Shown here: piece by piece, positions 23,894-36,600 of the stretch
Position numbering within the stretch: the stretch's first letter is position 1
Layout of the letters: each line of letters opens with the position of its first letter
Origin: Leptodontidium sp. MPI-SDFR-AT-0119
Lineage: Eukaryota; Ascomycota; Leotiomycetes; Helotiales; Leptodontidiaceae
DNA length: 64,000 nt
Assembly: GCA_020726505.1 (NCBI GenBank)
Contig: JAHLEZ010000012.1
Span: 2,356,001 to 2,420,000 of the forward strand
Direction of reading: 5' to 3'
Position numbers and translations under genes: made by a program
The notes under the pieces: model-generated
The model's input: the letters and a program-made list of their open reading frames with translations, nothing else
Told to the model about the DNA's origin: nothing
Database searches by the model: none

Positions 23894-25331
23894 GTCGGAG
23901 GTGGAATTGATGGAATAATTGTCTGGGGTAGCGTCAGTAGAAATGCGATGTGTTTGCCAACGAGTGTACACGTACCTCAAGCTCAATTTAACGGATTGAG
24001 AAGAAACCCGGAGTAGAGATAAAAGTTGAACTTCTTGCGAAGTGATCAAAGGAGTGGCAGAATGGCGCGAGATGTGAGCGCTGTAGCGATTGGCTTGAGA
24101 CGTTGAGAGGTTTCCTTAAGCAATTGAATGGTTGCTGAGCTTTAGTCCAACGTTGCAGGGAATCGATTGGGTCGTCGAAGTTGTTGTTGATGGAAAGAGT
24201 TCAACAGGAAAATGTTCTTCGGGTGGCACTTTATGAAAGAGCGGGCCACGTGGGAGTCTACCAGGTGAATTCAGCAGCCTTGTCACCCTGTATTCACCTC
24301 CACAGTTGTCTTCTTGACTTACAGGCAGTAACAAATACATCCTTTAGGCTGCAAAGGTGTCAAAATAATAGTAGGTTCATTCTGTTTCGCAGGCTTCAAT
24401 TAATTCTCGTCGTCGCATGCTCACAGCGGTCGGGTATATTCTGACTTTTCTTCATTGTCTATTCTCTAACAATCGTCACGAAAAGCTACATTTTTGGCCC
24501 AGAAAATTCCACCAAGATCCCCCGACAATCTAGAAACCCAAAATTGTAAGAAACACTACCGCGCCAACACCCCAACACCCCAACACCCCAACCCCGATCT
24601 ATTCCATTTCACTTTTCTCCCCCACCATCTCCTCACCTCAAACCCTCCCAGAGGATACCAATAGCCTTTCTCTGGCCAAAATTCTCCTGGTGAGCTGCGA
24701 CGGAATCTGAAATTTCTCCTTCAGCTCTTCTATGGCCCGGCCCAAGCAAGCTAAACTCTTGGGATCTCTGGTTGTGCAAAGGTGCTTCCCTCAGATCTTT
24801 AAGATGTTTTGGTCTCGGGAGGATTTGTAGTGGCATCGCTCGGGGCTGAGATCTGCGAGCAAATTTAATTTCGTCGAATTCGTAGCTTCTGTGAGGGAGA
24901 TTAGTGGATTACGGCTAGAGATCATTTCATCAGATCAAGGTAGTTGGGATTCCGAGTAAGTGCGCGCGCTTTGATTTTGGGTATTGACCTTGTAGACCAG
25001 ATTGACGAACAAAATAAATGGAAACCAACACATCAAAAACACTCCTTTCCATCCTGTTAACGCTGAAAAGTATCCGAGTGATACGAATAACCTCAGCCCG
25101 GGTTGTAAACATCGCTTAAATGCCCTGAATAGGCTCAATGCAGCGCTCTTCGTGTGCCGCATTCAGCCTTGGCGGGACATCCCTAAACCTCCCGAACTAT
25201 TTATATACTCCTTTTCATCCTCAAACTTTGAACATCAAGCAAGATTCCAAACTGACTCAAAATCTTGATTTTCTTTCACCCTCTTCAAGCTATCAATCGC
25301 TCGCATCCGCGTCTTCAGCCCAATACACACG
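23894..25331. other. Intergenic region, no gene seen
   Basis: About 1.4 kb containing the leader of the disrupted 2EXR gene at its left and the promoter of the small mitochondrial-type gene at its right. At 24565-24588 there are three copies of an 8-bp unit (CAACACCC) plus a partial fourth. No credible open frame or RNA gene was seen. Confidence 0.45.
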
Positions 25332-25718
25332 ATGCGCACGTCTCTCCTGCAAGCCGCAGTTCCACCGCGTTCCTCAATCCTCCGCTTTCAACCCAACAAC
25401 CATATCCATCGCCAATTCATCCAACAAACACAACTTCAATCATCCCCCTTTCAATCTCTCCATTCGCCAAGATTCTTTGCAACCAACTATCCCCTTCAAA
25501 CCCAAAATCCCAGCCCATCTCCATCCAAACCCTCACCACCACCAAACCCCTCATTCGGCGCCGCAAGCTTCAAAGAACTAGGAGCGACTCGAACCGTCAA
25601 GATCGTCGTCTATATCGCCATTGGAATCATGGGAACTGTGGAAACTTTCACTTGGTCGAGATTTCTTTGGGCGAAATTTGGTCCGAAGAAGGTGGAAGAC
25701 GGAGATGTTGAGAAGTAG
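25332..25718 (+). CDS. Small predicted mitochondrial inner-membrane protein
   Basis: A single exon of 128 residues. The N-terminus is Arg/Ser-rich without acidic residues (MRTSLLQAAVPPRSSILRFQ to SPRFFATN), typical of a mitochondrial presequence. A Pro/Ser-rich linker follows, then a conserved-looking FKELGATRTVKIVVYIAIGI with one transmembrane helix and a short charged matrix- or IMS-facing tail (WAKFGPKKVEDGD). I do not recognise a named family. Similar short fungal proteins are annotated as uncharacterised. The 335 bp to its right hold nothing I can assign. Confidence 0.6.
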   Translation: MRTSLLQAAVPPRSSILRFQPNNHIHRQFIQQTQLQSSPFQSLHSPRFFATNYPLQTQNPSPSPSKPSPPPNPSFGAASFKELGATRTVKIVVYIAIGIMGTVETFTWSRFLWAKFGPKKVEDGDVEK

Positions 25719-26053
25719 GGTTCCCGAGAGCCTTGATGTGGGCTCTGTTGTTTTCGCGTACTCTCGAGAGTTGGGAGAATTGATGCATTGGGAGTTTGGG
25801 AGTTTAGGAGGAAAGTAAGGCTCATTATATGATAGATGATACCCCGCTCTGTTTGTTTTATCATGGAATTAATCTCAACTCATTCACCCCGATCTCAGAC
25901 AAATATGTTGAACACACAGCAAGCGCTCAGAGGTCTCTTGCTGCGAATATGGCTCTTGATTTGGTTCAAGCTCAACGCAGTCTGCAGCAACAGCCATAGA
26001 GTTTCCATTTCCCGCCGAACTCTTCACGGCATGAAAGGTCAACATCCCCACTC

Positions 26054-27169
26054 CTACTCTCTTTCCACCCTCGTCAAATACCCCAAAACCTTCTCAGCCA
26101 GAAACCTCCTCGGTTCAGATTGATCATCATTACTCAAAGCATGGCTCGCATTCGGGATAACAGCCGTGAACTCCTCATCCCAAACCTTTTCTTTTCCCAC
26201 CCTCTCGCCCCCCTCATCAGCGGCCTTCTGCCACCTCTTCATCAACCCAACCTTATCCACATAATCTGGCACACTCTGATCCTTCTCTGAATACAACACC
26301 ATCAACTTCCCCCTCAACAGCCCTCTCTCCGCCACCATCCCAAACGTCGTCTTCAAGAACTCATCACTCAAATCTGAACTAAACAGATCATCCTCCCCAG
26401 GCTTCTCAGGACTATCCGGACTACACAAACTCAAGAACCTCCGATAACTAATCGGATGCGGATAAATCACACTCGAAAGCTTCAACGGCGCCAAACTATC
26501 CCCCTCCTCGCTCTTCGCCTCCCCAGCAAGTCTCAACAACTCCTCATAAACACTCTGCATCTCCGCGGGAGTCTTCTCTCCAAACCCCTCTTTGCAAATC
26601 CAATGAATAGCCTGTCGGTCACTCACAGGCGCCTGCATAATCGCACCATCCAGCACCGGCCGCTTCACATGCACAAGATCCTTATCAAACACATAAGAGC
26701 CCTTGTGCGGATTCTCACGATGTAAATAATGCAGCACGACTTGACTCCCCGTCGAATGGCCCATCACGACCACTTTCCTCTTCGCATCAGCATCAGCATT
26801 TTTACTCTGCGCCGCTTTGTAAGCTGAGATGTAGGAGATGCATTCTGCTAACTCGTCGGTGTCGCGATCGAGATGTCCTGTTCCCCATTGTCCGTATGAC
26901 GAGGAGAGGTTGAGCGTGAAGAGCGACCAGGGTGTTGGAGCGAGCGTGCTGACTATGTCGGCCATGTAGGATGTTGTTGCTAACCCATCGCCTAGACCGC
27001 CGATGAAGATTATTGCGTGCGGTTTTGGGACGGAGGATGTGTATTCGAATGTTACGAGGGATTCGGTCTGTGGTTGTTAGAGAGGTGCTGGGTGGAGGAG
27101 TGAGGAGAGAGGTACGTAGTGGTGGAGGATTCCTGGGAGGCCACCTTTGGGCCAGAATTTAGAACCCAT
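26054..27169 (-). CDS. sidJ: DUF1749 alpha/beta hydrolase, siderophore (fusarinine) esterase SidJ-like
   Basis: Two exons, 27169-27116 and 27067-26054, give 355 residues. The 48-nt intron with a CTAAC branch joins GILHHY to TESLVTFEYTSS. The family's hallmarks are present: IIFIGGLGDGL near residue 45, LSSSYGQWGTGHLDRDTDEL, and the nucleophile elbow VVVMGHSTGSQ with Ser at about 123. The probable catalytic His is in NASHALSNDDQSEP near the C-terminus. DUF1749 includes Aspergillus fumigatus SidJ, a cytosolic enzyme that hydrolyses fusarinine C/TAFC products to recover iron. The context supports this: the next genes are an ABC transporter, an NPS6-type synthetase and a siderophore transporter. 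Three GATA elements lie 580-705 bp upstream. A general DUF1749 hydrolase is the alternative. Confidence 0.82.
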
Positions 27170-28473
27170 TTTAATTAGAGGTGATGGTTGAGAAGAGAAT
27201 TGATGTTGGTGCGCAGAAATGAAGCTGAAGTTTTTTAGAGCTCTGGAACAGCTGCTTAGAAGCTTCTGTGACAGAAGCTGTTCTCAGGTTCTGAGCTGAT
27301 GGACGGATGGCGATGTCTCGGAATGTTCCTTCAACCCCCTTCTTTCTTTCTCTTGAAAATACCGGGCAATCTTTCAACTATTTGCTTTTTCAAAATCTCT
27401 TTCCAATAACAGATGTCCTTCAATCTTTCTTCAAAAAACAAATATCTTAACAACGACGATAATGATGATGACGACAGTAGCATCACTCATTCCTGAAATC
27501 CACCCATCACTCGCTCACCCCACCACCGAGATCGGCAAAGCTCCAGTCCAGCTCCAGGCCCAGCTCCTGCTTCACATGCATCAATCCTCTATCCTACCCC
27601 TCCAAGAATGACAGCTCACCTTCCACATCCACCCAAATCCACTGCTAAACATGCAACGTAATAGATACGAGAATGTGATCCCTGGCACAGCAACCAGGTA
27701 GTCCAGTCTCACCAAGCCACCAAGCTCAAAAAAAGAAAAGAGAGAAAAATCTGATAAGATCCCCACGATGATCAAGTCTGATCTGATTAGATCCTTTTTC
27801 GCCGATAGAGCGGCAAGCGAGACAAAAACACCTCACTTCAGGGATACTTTAGTGGCTGTCTATCTGATTAGATTACCCTGCCGAACTCCACTTCCTTGCG
27901 TCCTGCCGTCCACTTGCTTGCATATTTACTCCCTACACCAAGCTAGATGGTCTAGGGTACGTACTGTAGGGAGGGAAAGGTAGTTAATGCCGAGGATGGC
28001 CGGGAAGAAGGAAAGAATAGGGTGTGGGGCTTGTTTTGTTAATAGGGTTGAGCTAGGCTTAGAAGAGTATTTGTTTTGAGGAGTTTTTAGTTTTAGTTTT
28101 GAGGTAGGAGACCCGATGCCGGCAGCTCGGAAGTTGGGATTTTTGCTTTTGATTTGTGAAGATTATTTGACCTCTGGGCAAGGATGGGAATTGCATGCGG
28201 GAATGGTGCTGTATTGTGGGAATTGCTTTCGGTTTGGAGAAGGGGGAGGGCGAGCGAAGAACGGGGAAATGGATGGGGAGCAGAGAGCCTCTCGGACATG
28301 ACTGAGGAACATGTTATGAGGTGACTTTACGGCTTAGATCATACGGTAGAATTATTTCTAATTTATATTTTCATGTTCACTTAAATGAAAACAAAATAAT
28401 GACCTTTTTCAATTCCTATCCAACTCCCAAATATGCCCCCGTAAATGCACACTCCCCTCACTCCATCCATCCC
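27170..28473. other. Upstream region of sidJ-like gene and 3' flank of ABC gene
   Basis: No gene is seen. The stretch from 27740 to 27880 holds the clustered GATA elements listed separately. The part near 28020-28110 is rich in TTTTG/TTTAG and may belong to the sidJ-side upstream region. The ABC gene ends at 28474 on the same strand. Confidence 0.5.
27749..27873 (+). promoter_or_regulatory. Cluster of three composite GATA (SreA-like) elements
   Basis: Exact ATCTGATWAGAT copies lie at 27749-27760, 27781-27792 and 27862-27873, all in the same orientation. The first contains ATCTGATAA, the SreA/Sre1 iron-repressor consensus ATCWGATAA. They sit upstream of the sidJ-like gene. Confidence 0.7.
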
Positions 28474-31400
28474 CTACTCAGCAACAGTCTGATGCATAAC
28501 ATTCGCCCTATAACTCTCCGACCTACCCAACAACTCCTCATGACTCCCCCTATCCACACATCTCCCCTCCTCAATCAAAAATATAACATCCGCCTTCCTA
28601 ATAGTATGCAGACGATGCGCAATCGCAATGACCGTTATCCCCCTCGCTGCCCTCGTCAACCCATCCTGCAATAACCTCTCGCTCTCCGCATCCAGCGCAC
28701 TCGTCGACTCATCTAAAATTAACAATGTCGGTTTCCTAACCAGCGCTCTCGCAATTGACAATCTCTGTTTCTGCCCTCCCGAGAATTGATTGCCATTCGG
28801 GCCGCAGAGAGTGTTGTACCCTTCAGGCAATGCCGCGATCGTCTCGTGGATATTCGCAAGTTTACATGCCTCTTCAATCTCAACTCTACTAACAGAATGA
28901 CCTGGCCTTGCCCCAAGACTGATATTAAACTCGATACTTCCCTCGAACAACACGCTCTCCTGCGGGACAAGCGCAATGTTATCCCTGAACTGAACAGAGC
29001 GACTTTTCGTCACGTCCACACCGTCAATAAATATTCCGCCCGAAGAAGGCGTGTACAACCTCTCCACAAGCGAGATTATCGTTGATTTGCCCGCTCCACT
29101 AGGTCCGACCAACGCGTAGAATTTCCCGGGCTTCATATCGATTGACAGACCGTTCAGGACTTTAATGTCCGGACGAGCTGGGTACGAGAAATGAACGTCG
29201 CGGAGCTGAACACTAGCTGCCTGATTGGATGGCGAGGAGGCGATCTTCTCTCCTGTCGCTTCGACGTCTGTTGTTAGATTCCCGATTTTGCCTTGCATTT
29301 TATCAGACCCAATCTCTATCAGACTCAGAATTCTGGCCATAGCTGCACGCGCACTGGACAGTTCTGGTGCGAGTGCGAACATCTGACTCCATAATAGGGC
29401 GCTGACAAGAAGCGAGAATACCACGATTAGGAATTGGGTCTGCGTATAATGTCCCGCGATGATCTGTTTAGCTCCCCACCAGTATGCGAGAGCGTTGACG
29501 AGGTTACCGAGGAAGTAGGTGACTGCTTGCCAGAGACTCGCTTGGATGGTGACTTTGAATGTCTCTTTACGAGGTCCTTTGAGTGATTTGCGATATGTTT
29601 GAAGTGTCTCTTCTTCGAGTGAGAAGGAGGCGATGGTTTTGATGGATGTGATTGCTTCCACGCCAATATCGACGGATTTGGTGTATGCCGTTTCGTGTTT
29701 CTCTTCGAATTGACCCAGAACGCGAAGTTCCATCAATCCAGCTCCGAGGAGGAGCGGAACTAAAGCTAGGCAAACCAATGCGATTCTCCATGCGATGATG
29801 TGCGTTAAGATGATAGCTGCGATGAGATTGACGGTGATGGAGAACAATGTCCCAACAACAGATCCACTCAATCCAGCCAATGCATTTCCATCTCGAGTAA
29901 TGTAAGAGAGCAGCATCGCAGGTGTCCTTCCTTTCGATTGATGCCATTGAAGATCCTGTTCCATCAAAGACCTGAACGACAAAACCCTCACAGAATAAAC
30001 AGTCTTCTCCGAAACCCAACCAAACCCAGCCCAACTGATCAGATTGGCAAAGAACTCAATGATAGCCAGCACGAAGAACATCAGTCCGTAGAATTCACCC
30101 CGGCTTCGAATACTGTCTGCGCTCTTGCACGGATTCAAACTCCCGACTGTGTTTCCGAATATCACGGCTTCGGCTGAGAATGCACCGCCGACGGCTGTTG
30201 AGCCGAGGAGGGCGACGAATATCATGAGGAGATGGGGTCGCAATGCTGGTGCGTATCCTTTGACTAGGGACCAAAGAGTTTTTGATGGAGTTTCGGGTTC
30301 TTCTTCTTCGGGTTCGACTGCGACTTCACTTGCGACGACTGCATTCTTCTCTGCGTCAAGCGACACGCTCTTCTCGGTGTCCATATCTGTCAAAGATTCT
30401 ATATCAGATTTGCTGACGGTGTCTGCGTTGGATTCCTTGGTTGAGCTAGATCCCATGGTTTGCAATCTGACCAATTCAGCGTACGATCCATTCTTAGCCA
30501 TCAATTCAGAATGGGTTCCTTGTTCCAAAATATGTCCCTTGTGCATGACGATGATGTTGTCCGCATTGGTGATTGTTGAGAGACGATGAGCGATTGAGAT
30601 CATTGTCCTGCCGCTTGAAATTCCTGCAATTGCTCGTTGAATGCGCTGCTCACTTCTCGAGTCAAGAGATGCTGTCGCTTCGTCCAGGATGAGAACAGCG
30701 GGGTCTTTGACGAGTGCTCTTGCAAGAGAAACCCGTTGTTTTTGACCTCCACTTATTAATCGCCCGCTTGATCCTACAACTGTGCCGTATCCGTGCTGTA
30801 ATGCGACGATAAATGCGTCCGCATCTGCGAGCGCGGCGGCTTTCTGCACCAAATTGACAATCTCAACGACCTCTGATCCTGCTTTCTCAGCTGCAGACTC
30901 GAGAGTTTCGCCGTTTCTGACCGCATTCGCTACATCTGCAAGTGCAGAACCTAGGAGTGTCGGCTTCAAACGCGCATGATTGGGATTGCTTGAATTGATC
31001 AAGCCATGCGCGATATTCTCCACCAAGGATCGGTCCAGAAGCGAAGGTTCCTGCTGCACCAGACTGAGGAAACTTCTCAGATCATGAACATTCACATCCT
31101 TGAGATCGTGGCCATCAAATAAGATTCGCCCCTCTGTTGGATCGTATAACCTCCCAACCAGAGCTGCAACAGTTGATTTCCCGCTCCCGGATTGGCCGAC
31201 AATGGCAGTGTGTTTGTTGACGGGGATACTGAGATTGATCCTGTCGAGCACGGTGATCTCTGGTCTAGATGGATAAGCGAATGAAACATCTATGAATTCG
31301 AAACCGGCTTCTGATTGCGTGAGTCGAAGTCCAGATTCGCTTGTCCCGTCGATGGTAGGCACTCTGTCGATGTCTCCGATCAATTTTTGGTACGAAGCAA

Positions 31401-32430
31401 CCGCGGCTACGAACATGTGAAGAAATGGCGCGACTTGACTGAGAAGTAGAGAGGCTAATAATTGTTAGAGGAGCTTTTGCAGGGTCTCGAACGACTTGCC
31501 TTCAACTAGGATAAAGATCACTGTGAAAACAGCTCCCACAGTGGTACCTCCATTCTCTCGACGTACTGCAGCAGCAATCTGCTTACTTCCCTGCCAGAAA
31601 GCAAGACCATTGGCAGAATAGGCAACGAAATACAGAACTCCAGACTGGATTCCGACCGCAGTAGCTTTCTTCAATCCTTCCTGTTCGGAAGCTTTGAGTT
31701 CCTTGGAGAACTTCTCTTCCAGCCGACGGTTTGCTCCAAAAGCTTGAACCACCACAATGTTTGAGAGCGCTTCTGAAGCAATTGATGAAGCCGTAGCGGC
31801 ATAATCTGACACAAGACCAGAGTACTTCTCAATGTAATGACTTCCAACGAAAGACATCAAGAAGTAAGCTGGGATCAAGGAGATGAGCATCGCTGCCAGC
31901 TTGGTATCCTTGATGAAGGCCACAATGTAAGCCGTAACGAAAAAAGAGAAACTTGAGAGACATATCCCGACTTTCTCACTTGTGCCTGATCGAATAGCTT
32001 GAATATCGGTGTTGAGTCGAGATGCGACTTCTCCAGGAGGTAGATTATCGAAGAATAAGGGTTCTTGGCGGAGCAGGTTCTGCAGGTATGTCTCTCGAAG
32101 TCGCTGCGCCAGTCGAGCTCCAGTCAATGTCCAACATAACAGATGGGCGTAGATCAAGACGAATTGAGCAATTGCAAGATACACGATCAAGAGGATTTTG
32201 CTGTTGATGTCTTTTTGTTCGTCGCTCCCTGAGCTGGTCTCTGCTTGATCGCATGTTGCTGCATTGAAATCGTCGAGAAGTTGACCGAAGATGATGCCGA
32301 TTATGGGGAAGGGAACTCCGGAACCGATTGCTGATACGATAGCTATGAGAAGTGTTCCAATATCGCGTGTTGAAGGGTTACCAGCTAGGAGAAGTCTGGG
32401 ATAACCAGCGAGCTGTTTGATGAAAGCCAT
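28474..32430 (-). CDS. Full-size ABCB-type ABC transporter of the siderophore locus (SitT-like)
   Basis: Two exons, 32430-31500 and 31454-28474, give 1,303 residues with the order TMD1-NBD1-TMD2-NBD2. The 45-nt intron is GC-AG (GCAAGT donor) and restores ILVEASLLLSQVAPF. NBD1 has Walker A GQSGSGKST (about 396-404), signature SGGQKQR and Walker B VLILDEATASLD. NBD2 has GPSGAGKST, FSGGQKQR and LLILDESTSALD. Both halves look catalytically complete. Members of this type next to NPS6/SidD synthetases (A. fumigatus SitT, close to MDR pumps) are thought to move siderophores or by-products across the plasma membrane. The substrate here is inferred only from position. A composite GATA element lies 466 bp upstream of the start. 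Confidence 0.9.
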
Positions 32431-33647
32431 TGTGACTCGGGATTCAAGAGTTCACAAGAGTCAACAGTTCTCGAGAAAGAGAGGGCTATTGTCTTTGGCG
32501 ATTCTGAAGAAACTATCGTGGAGAAGAGGTACCCAAGAGTACATAGAACCAAGCTTCGTCCCAATGGTCCATCGATCGACTGGACTACTGTAAGTCTGGC
32601 TAGGCAAATGCTTGAGGAGTGGACTTCTCGTACAGCCAGCTCTCTACCTACTCGTGCAAGGATACAGCAACTTACCCACCACTTCCTACAAGGATACCTG
32701 CATCTAGATGTTGCCATTATTCCATCTAGCCACTTTACGTAAAGTTAAAAGGCCCTTGAACAAGCTTCCTTTTCCATCTTTCGCCGAGACGGTACATGCA
32801 TCATGCAGCAAGCATTCTGGCCCCCGACGAAGTGCCATGTGCCCACGCCATCCGGATCACCTAGACCGCATTGATGAAGGATCGTGAAAATTTTCATCTG
32901 ATAAGATTAGATAAAATCCAATCGCCTCGATGAGTGGATGCGCGGGTCACACTCGGTTGCACTGCATTGACCTTCCTGATCCATCAAACCGTCGAAAAGT
33001 AAGGTGTGTGATGAGAGAGCTGCAAGGGTTTGGGCCGTCCCAAGATTGCGATATCGGCGTGCCTGGATTGACAGGAAGAAGTGGAAATTGAGGACTAAAA
33101 TGGGTCTACAATAATTCCAAGAAAGCTTGCCGCTTTGTGATTTCTTGTTAGTAGTCTTATGAAGCTTGACTAGTGACAGGAAGCTGGAAGCTGGATGATC
33201 TAGGTTCGCTGCCAGATTATTGGGATTGAAGCTGGCGCATGAACCGCTGCACGCGATTTAATTCTCGCTGACCGAATATCGTACCACGGCCATGGGAAAA
33301 TGATCTGCTCATTTGATGGGGCTTCTTGATCGCTTTGCTGTACAAAGATGGAGTCCTTTGGAGATATGAGGTCAAGAGAGGTAGGCTGGGCGCCAAGTCC
33401 GAGGATTTCCAATCTCACAGGCTGAACACGAGACTTGAAGCCCAGGAAGAGTTGATATTAAAATATAGAAAGACGTTCAAACATAATGAGAATAGATTGA
33501 ATTGACGCTGCCTAACACTAATTTGCTAAAATAAACTCCAAAAATGTACAAACACCAATGGAAAATCCAACGCAAACAGGCAAAACACGTGATCAATGAC
33601 CATCAGTTTTCTAGCTGTTTCCCAACCTCATTACTCCATCTCTTCGC
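32431..33647. other. ABC-gene promoter region and 3' flank of the synthetase gene
   Basis: About 1.2 kb without a credible gene. It carries the composite GATA element at 32896, with a CCAAT box at 32918-32922 eleven bases after it. The left part, next to the ABC start, is the leader. Confidence 0.5.
32896..32922 (+). promoter_or_regulatory. Composite GATA element with adjacent CCAAT box
   Basis: ATCTGATAAGAT at 32896-32907 is followed directly by TAGATAA and then CCAAT at 32918-32922. It contains the exact SreA-type ATCTGATAA. CCAAT is the site of the CBC/HapX iron-starvation factor, so both arms of fungal iron control could act here. Confidence 0.7.
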
Positions 33648-36600
33648 TCAAGGAAGCATTGCCAATTCAACATCCACACTCACGCTCCGTGACCGCTCCG
33701 TGACCTCTTCTTCCCTCTTCTCCTCGATATCTGAGATCTTGAATATCCCATCAAGCAACACGTGGTCTCTCCTCGTCGCCAATTCCTCTACCGTCGCAGC
33801 CAATTCATCCAAGCTCGAATCAACAAACGCGACATCTCTCTCACTTCCAACCACACCAACACATGTCTGCCCATTTTTGACAAACGATGCAACCTTCAAA
33901 GGATAAGCTGCATCACCATGTGGATTCAGAATCTCTACTCTCGCCGAACCACCCGCGAAAGGCATGGTATCGAAATCCTCGAAATCTTGATGATGGACGA
34001 TAGAATCGAAGAATTGAGTATCAGATGACCACTCAGTACACTGCTTAGATATCTTTTCAAATCCAAGGAAGTCGTGAGCTGAAGATTCGGCGCTCTGGCT
34101 TTGTACGAATCTCAGCAGGTCCATGGCTGTCCAGCGCGATTCAAATGATACTCGAATCGGTGTGAATTGATAGCATGGACCCATCACGTTCTCTACATTC
34201 GCAAAATCAATGTTTCTCCCGGATGTGATGCTGCCAAACGTAACGTCTGGCTTTTGAAGACGACGAGCGAGAACTAATGCCCAGGCTGCAGTGAGCAAGT
34301 TGGCTGTCGTGATCTCTTCTGGACGTTGGGAGATGTTGACGGATTTGGTCCGGAATATCGCCTTGTCTGTTGGTTGCACCGAAGTTCCTTCAAGAACGGA
34401 CAGTGCCGAACCGTGCAGGAGACTGCGCCAGTATGTGATTGCTTTCGTTTGGAGAGACCCGTCGCCAATTCTTGCCATGTACGACGAGAATGGCTCAGAT
34501 TCCACCACATTTTCTCCAGTGTACAATGCCTCAAGATCTCGAAGAACCACAGGCAAAGAATTTCCATCGTATTGAGCGTGCGAAAGACCGATGATAAGGC
34601 ATTCCCCTTCCTTGCCTTCAACATGAAACAACTTCAAGAAGGAAGAGCCAAGTTTAAAGTCGACTTCGATCTCCGCTGCGCAGAGTTCCGTGACATATTT
34701 CTCAAGATCATCTTCAGTTTGGTGCATGGCCACTGGAGAATCGAGATCCTTGATAACAACCTGCAAGAACTTGGATTCATGTTCGATGAAAACGGTGCGC
34801 AAGATATTGTGAGTTTTGATGAGGTCCTTGCAAGCACGGAACAATTTCTCTCGATCAATGCCTTTTTCGAGATACAACATGGTGTATTGTATCGAAGTCC
34901 GCAGTTCCCGAATTGTCCCTTTGATGTCAAGTGCTTGAGAATCTGTGACTGGGGAAACATCTCGAACTACCCAACTTGGATCAGCAAGTTTCTGCTGGAC
35001 GACATCGGACAAGAATAGGTCGATATCCGAACGTCCAAGTGTCGAGAATGGTTTGTATGGCTGGACTTTCTGTTGCAATACCTGGTTCACTTTCAAGACT
35101 TTGGCAGCATCGCCTAGACGCATGTGATTGAAAATATCTGCCACCGACAAAACATGCCCTTGAACACGAAGGCTGGAAACCAATTTCATCGCTAGAACTG
35201 AATCACCGCCGAGTCGGAAGAAGTTGTCCTCAACATCAATTTGAGCTGGATTGATGCCAAGTATCTTGGCCCATGCAGACCGCAAGATATCTTCCGTAAC
35301 AGTCAGATTGCTCTGCGCAGTCTTCATCCACGCTTCTGCGAACCCTACAGCCAGCTGTATAAGGATGTTCGTGGGGATATTTGACGCGAGCTGATTGAGC
35401 AAAGGGTGATCGATAATCGACTCGTTACCTGGCAACTTGTCCACCACCACGTAGGAAGATGGGACCATGTGTGATGGTAAAGATTCTTCGACGGATTTAT
35501 CAAGCTTCTTGATCGTTGCGACGAGGCTGATAGGGACTTTGGCAGAGATTGTCGTTTGGAAGCCCGAATCCAAAGTAACTTCGTGCGGCGCTGACAGGAG
35601 CTCAATTACCCCCTCCTCAGAATGCTGCTGCTCAATGAATACGACCAGTTCTGGGTCTGGGTCTGGGTCTGACGAATTCAACACGACTGCAGCTGAACGA
35701 ATCCTTGGTGGAAGATGCCTTGCAACATGGGCCTCAAGTCCTGGGATATCCACGGCATGGCCTTGAACTAGAAGAACGTTCTCTTTCCGACCAACAAATA
35801 CCAAACTACCATCCTCTCGTAACTCGACCATGTCGCCAGTTGATTGTACTTTTCCAGTTCGGCCAGGATACTCGGAGCTTCCAGCGACAAGCCAAGCAGG
35901 CGACTCAACAGCTTCGCCAGGAACAGCGCCTTCAAGCCAAAGTTCACCCACGCATCCAATTGGAGACAGGAGAGATGAGTTTCGCGGATCGCATACCCAT
36001 GGAATTATTGCTCGAGGATACGTTGATCCTGGCTGCACTAATACGTGGGCTCGAAGATTGGATTGGTTCAAGACCAATGGAGGTGTCTGGTTCCACTGCC
36101 AGATCCGATTCAACTCCACTTCAGGCAAACAAGAGATCTCGTCCAATTTTCTCGATAGCCCTTTTGACAATTGAGAGCAAGCAACTTCCAATTGCACAAG
36201 CATCCGCTCCATCTGACCGATTTCAATTAGACTGCTGTCGAAGTTGGCACAGACTCTCAATCCACCTTTTCGAATTCCAAACGCAACCATGAGCGGGTAT
36301 GGATTGAAATGAAGCGCCTCGCGGACGACGTCTCCGTATTCAAATCCAAGTTCACTTCCAGCATACTCGGGTTCAGGTTGAATGACTAGACCTGTGCCTG
36401 CCTCGGAGGCATGCTGCGCATCTTTGCTGACCTTTCTGATGTTTTGCCAGCCCATGTGCTGATATGGCGTGCGAGCCAGAATACTTTGCTGGACAGTCTG
36501 AAGGTACGATTCAACTGTTGTTGTGCGATGGATTCGGATTCGTGCAGGCACAGTCGCAATTAATGGACCTACAATACCCTCGACTCCAGCAAGTGGGATA

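Noticed and set aside
24565..24588. C-rich tandem repeat as telomere-like DNA
   Set aside because: The unit is 8 bp CAACACCC, not CCCTAA, and only about three copies exist.
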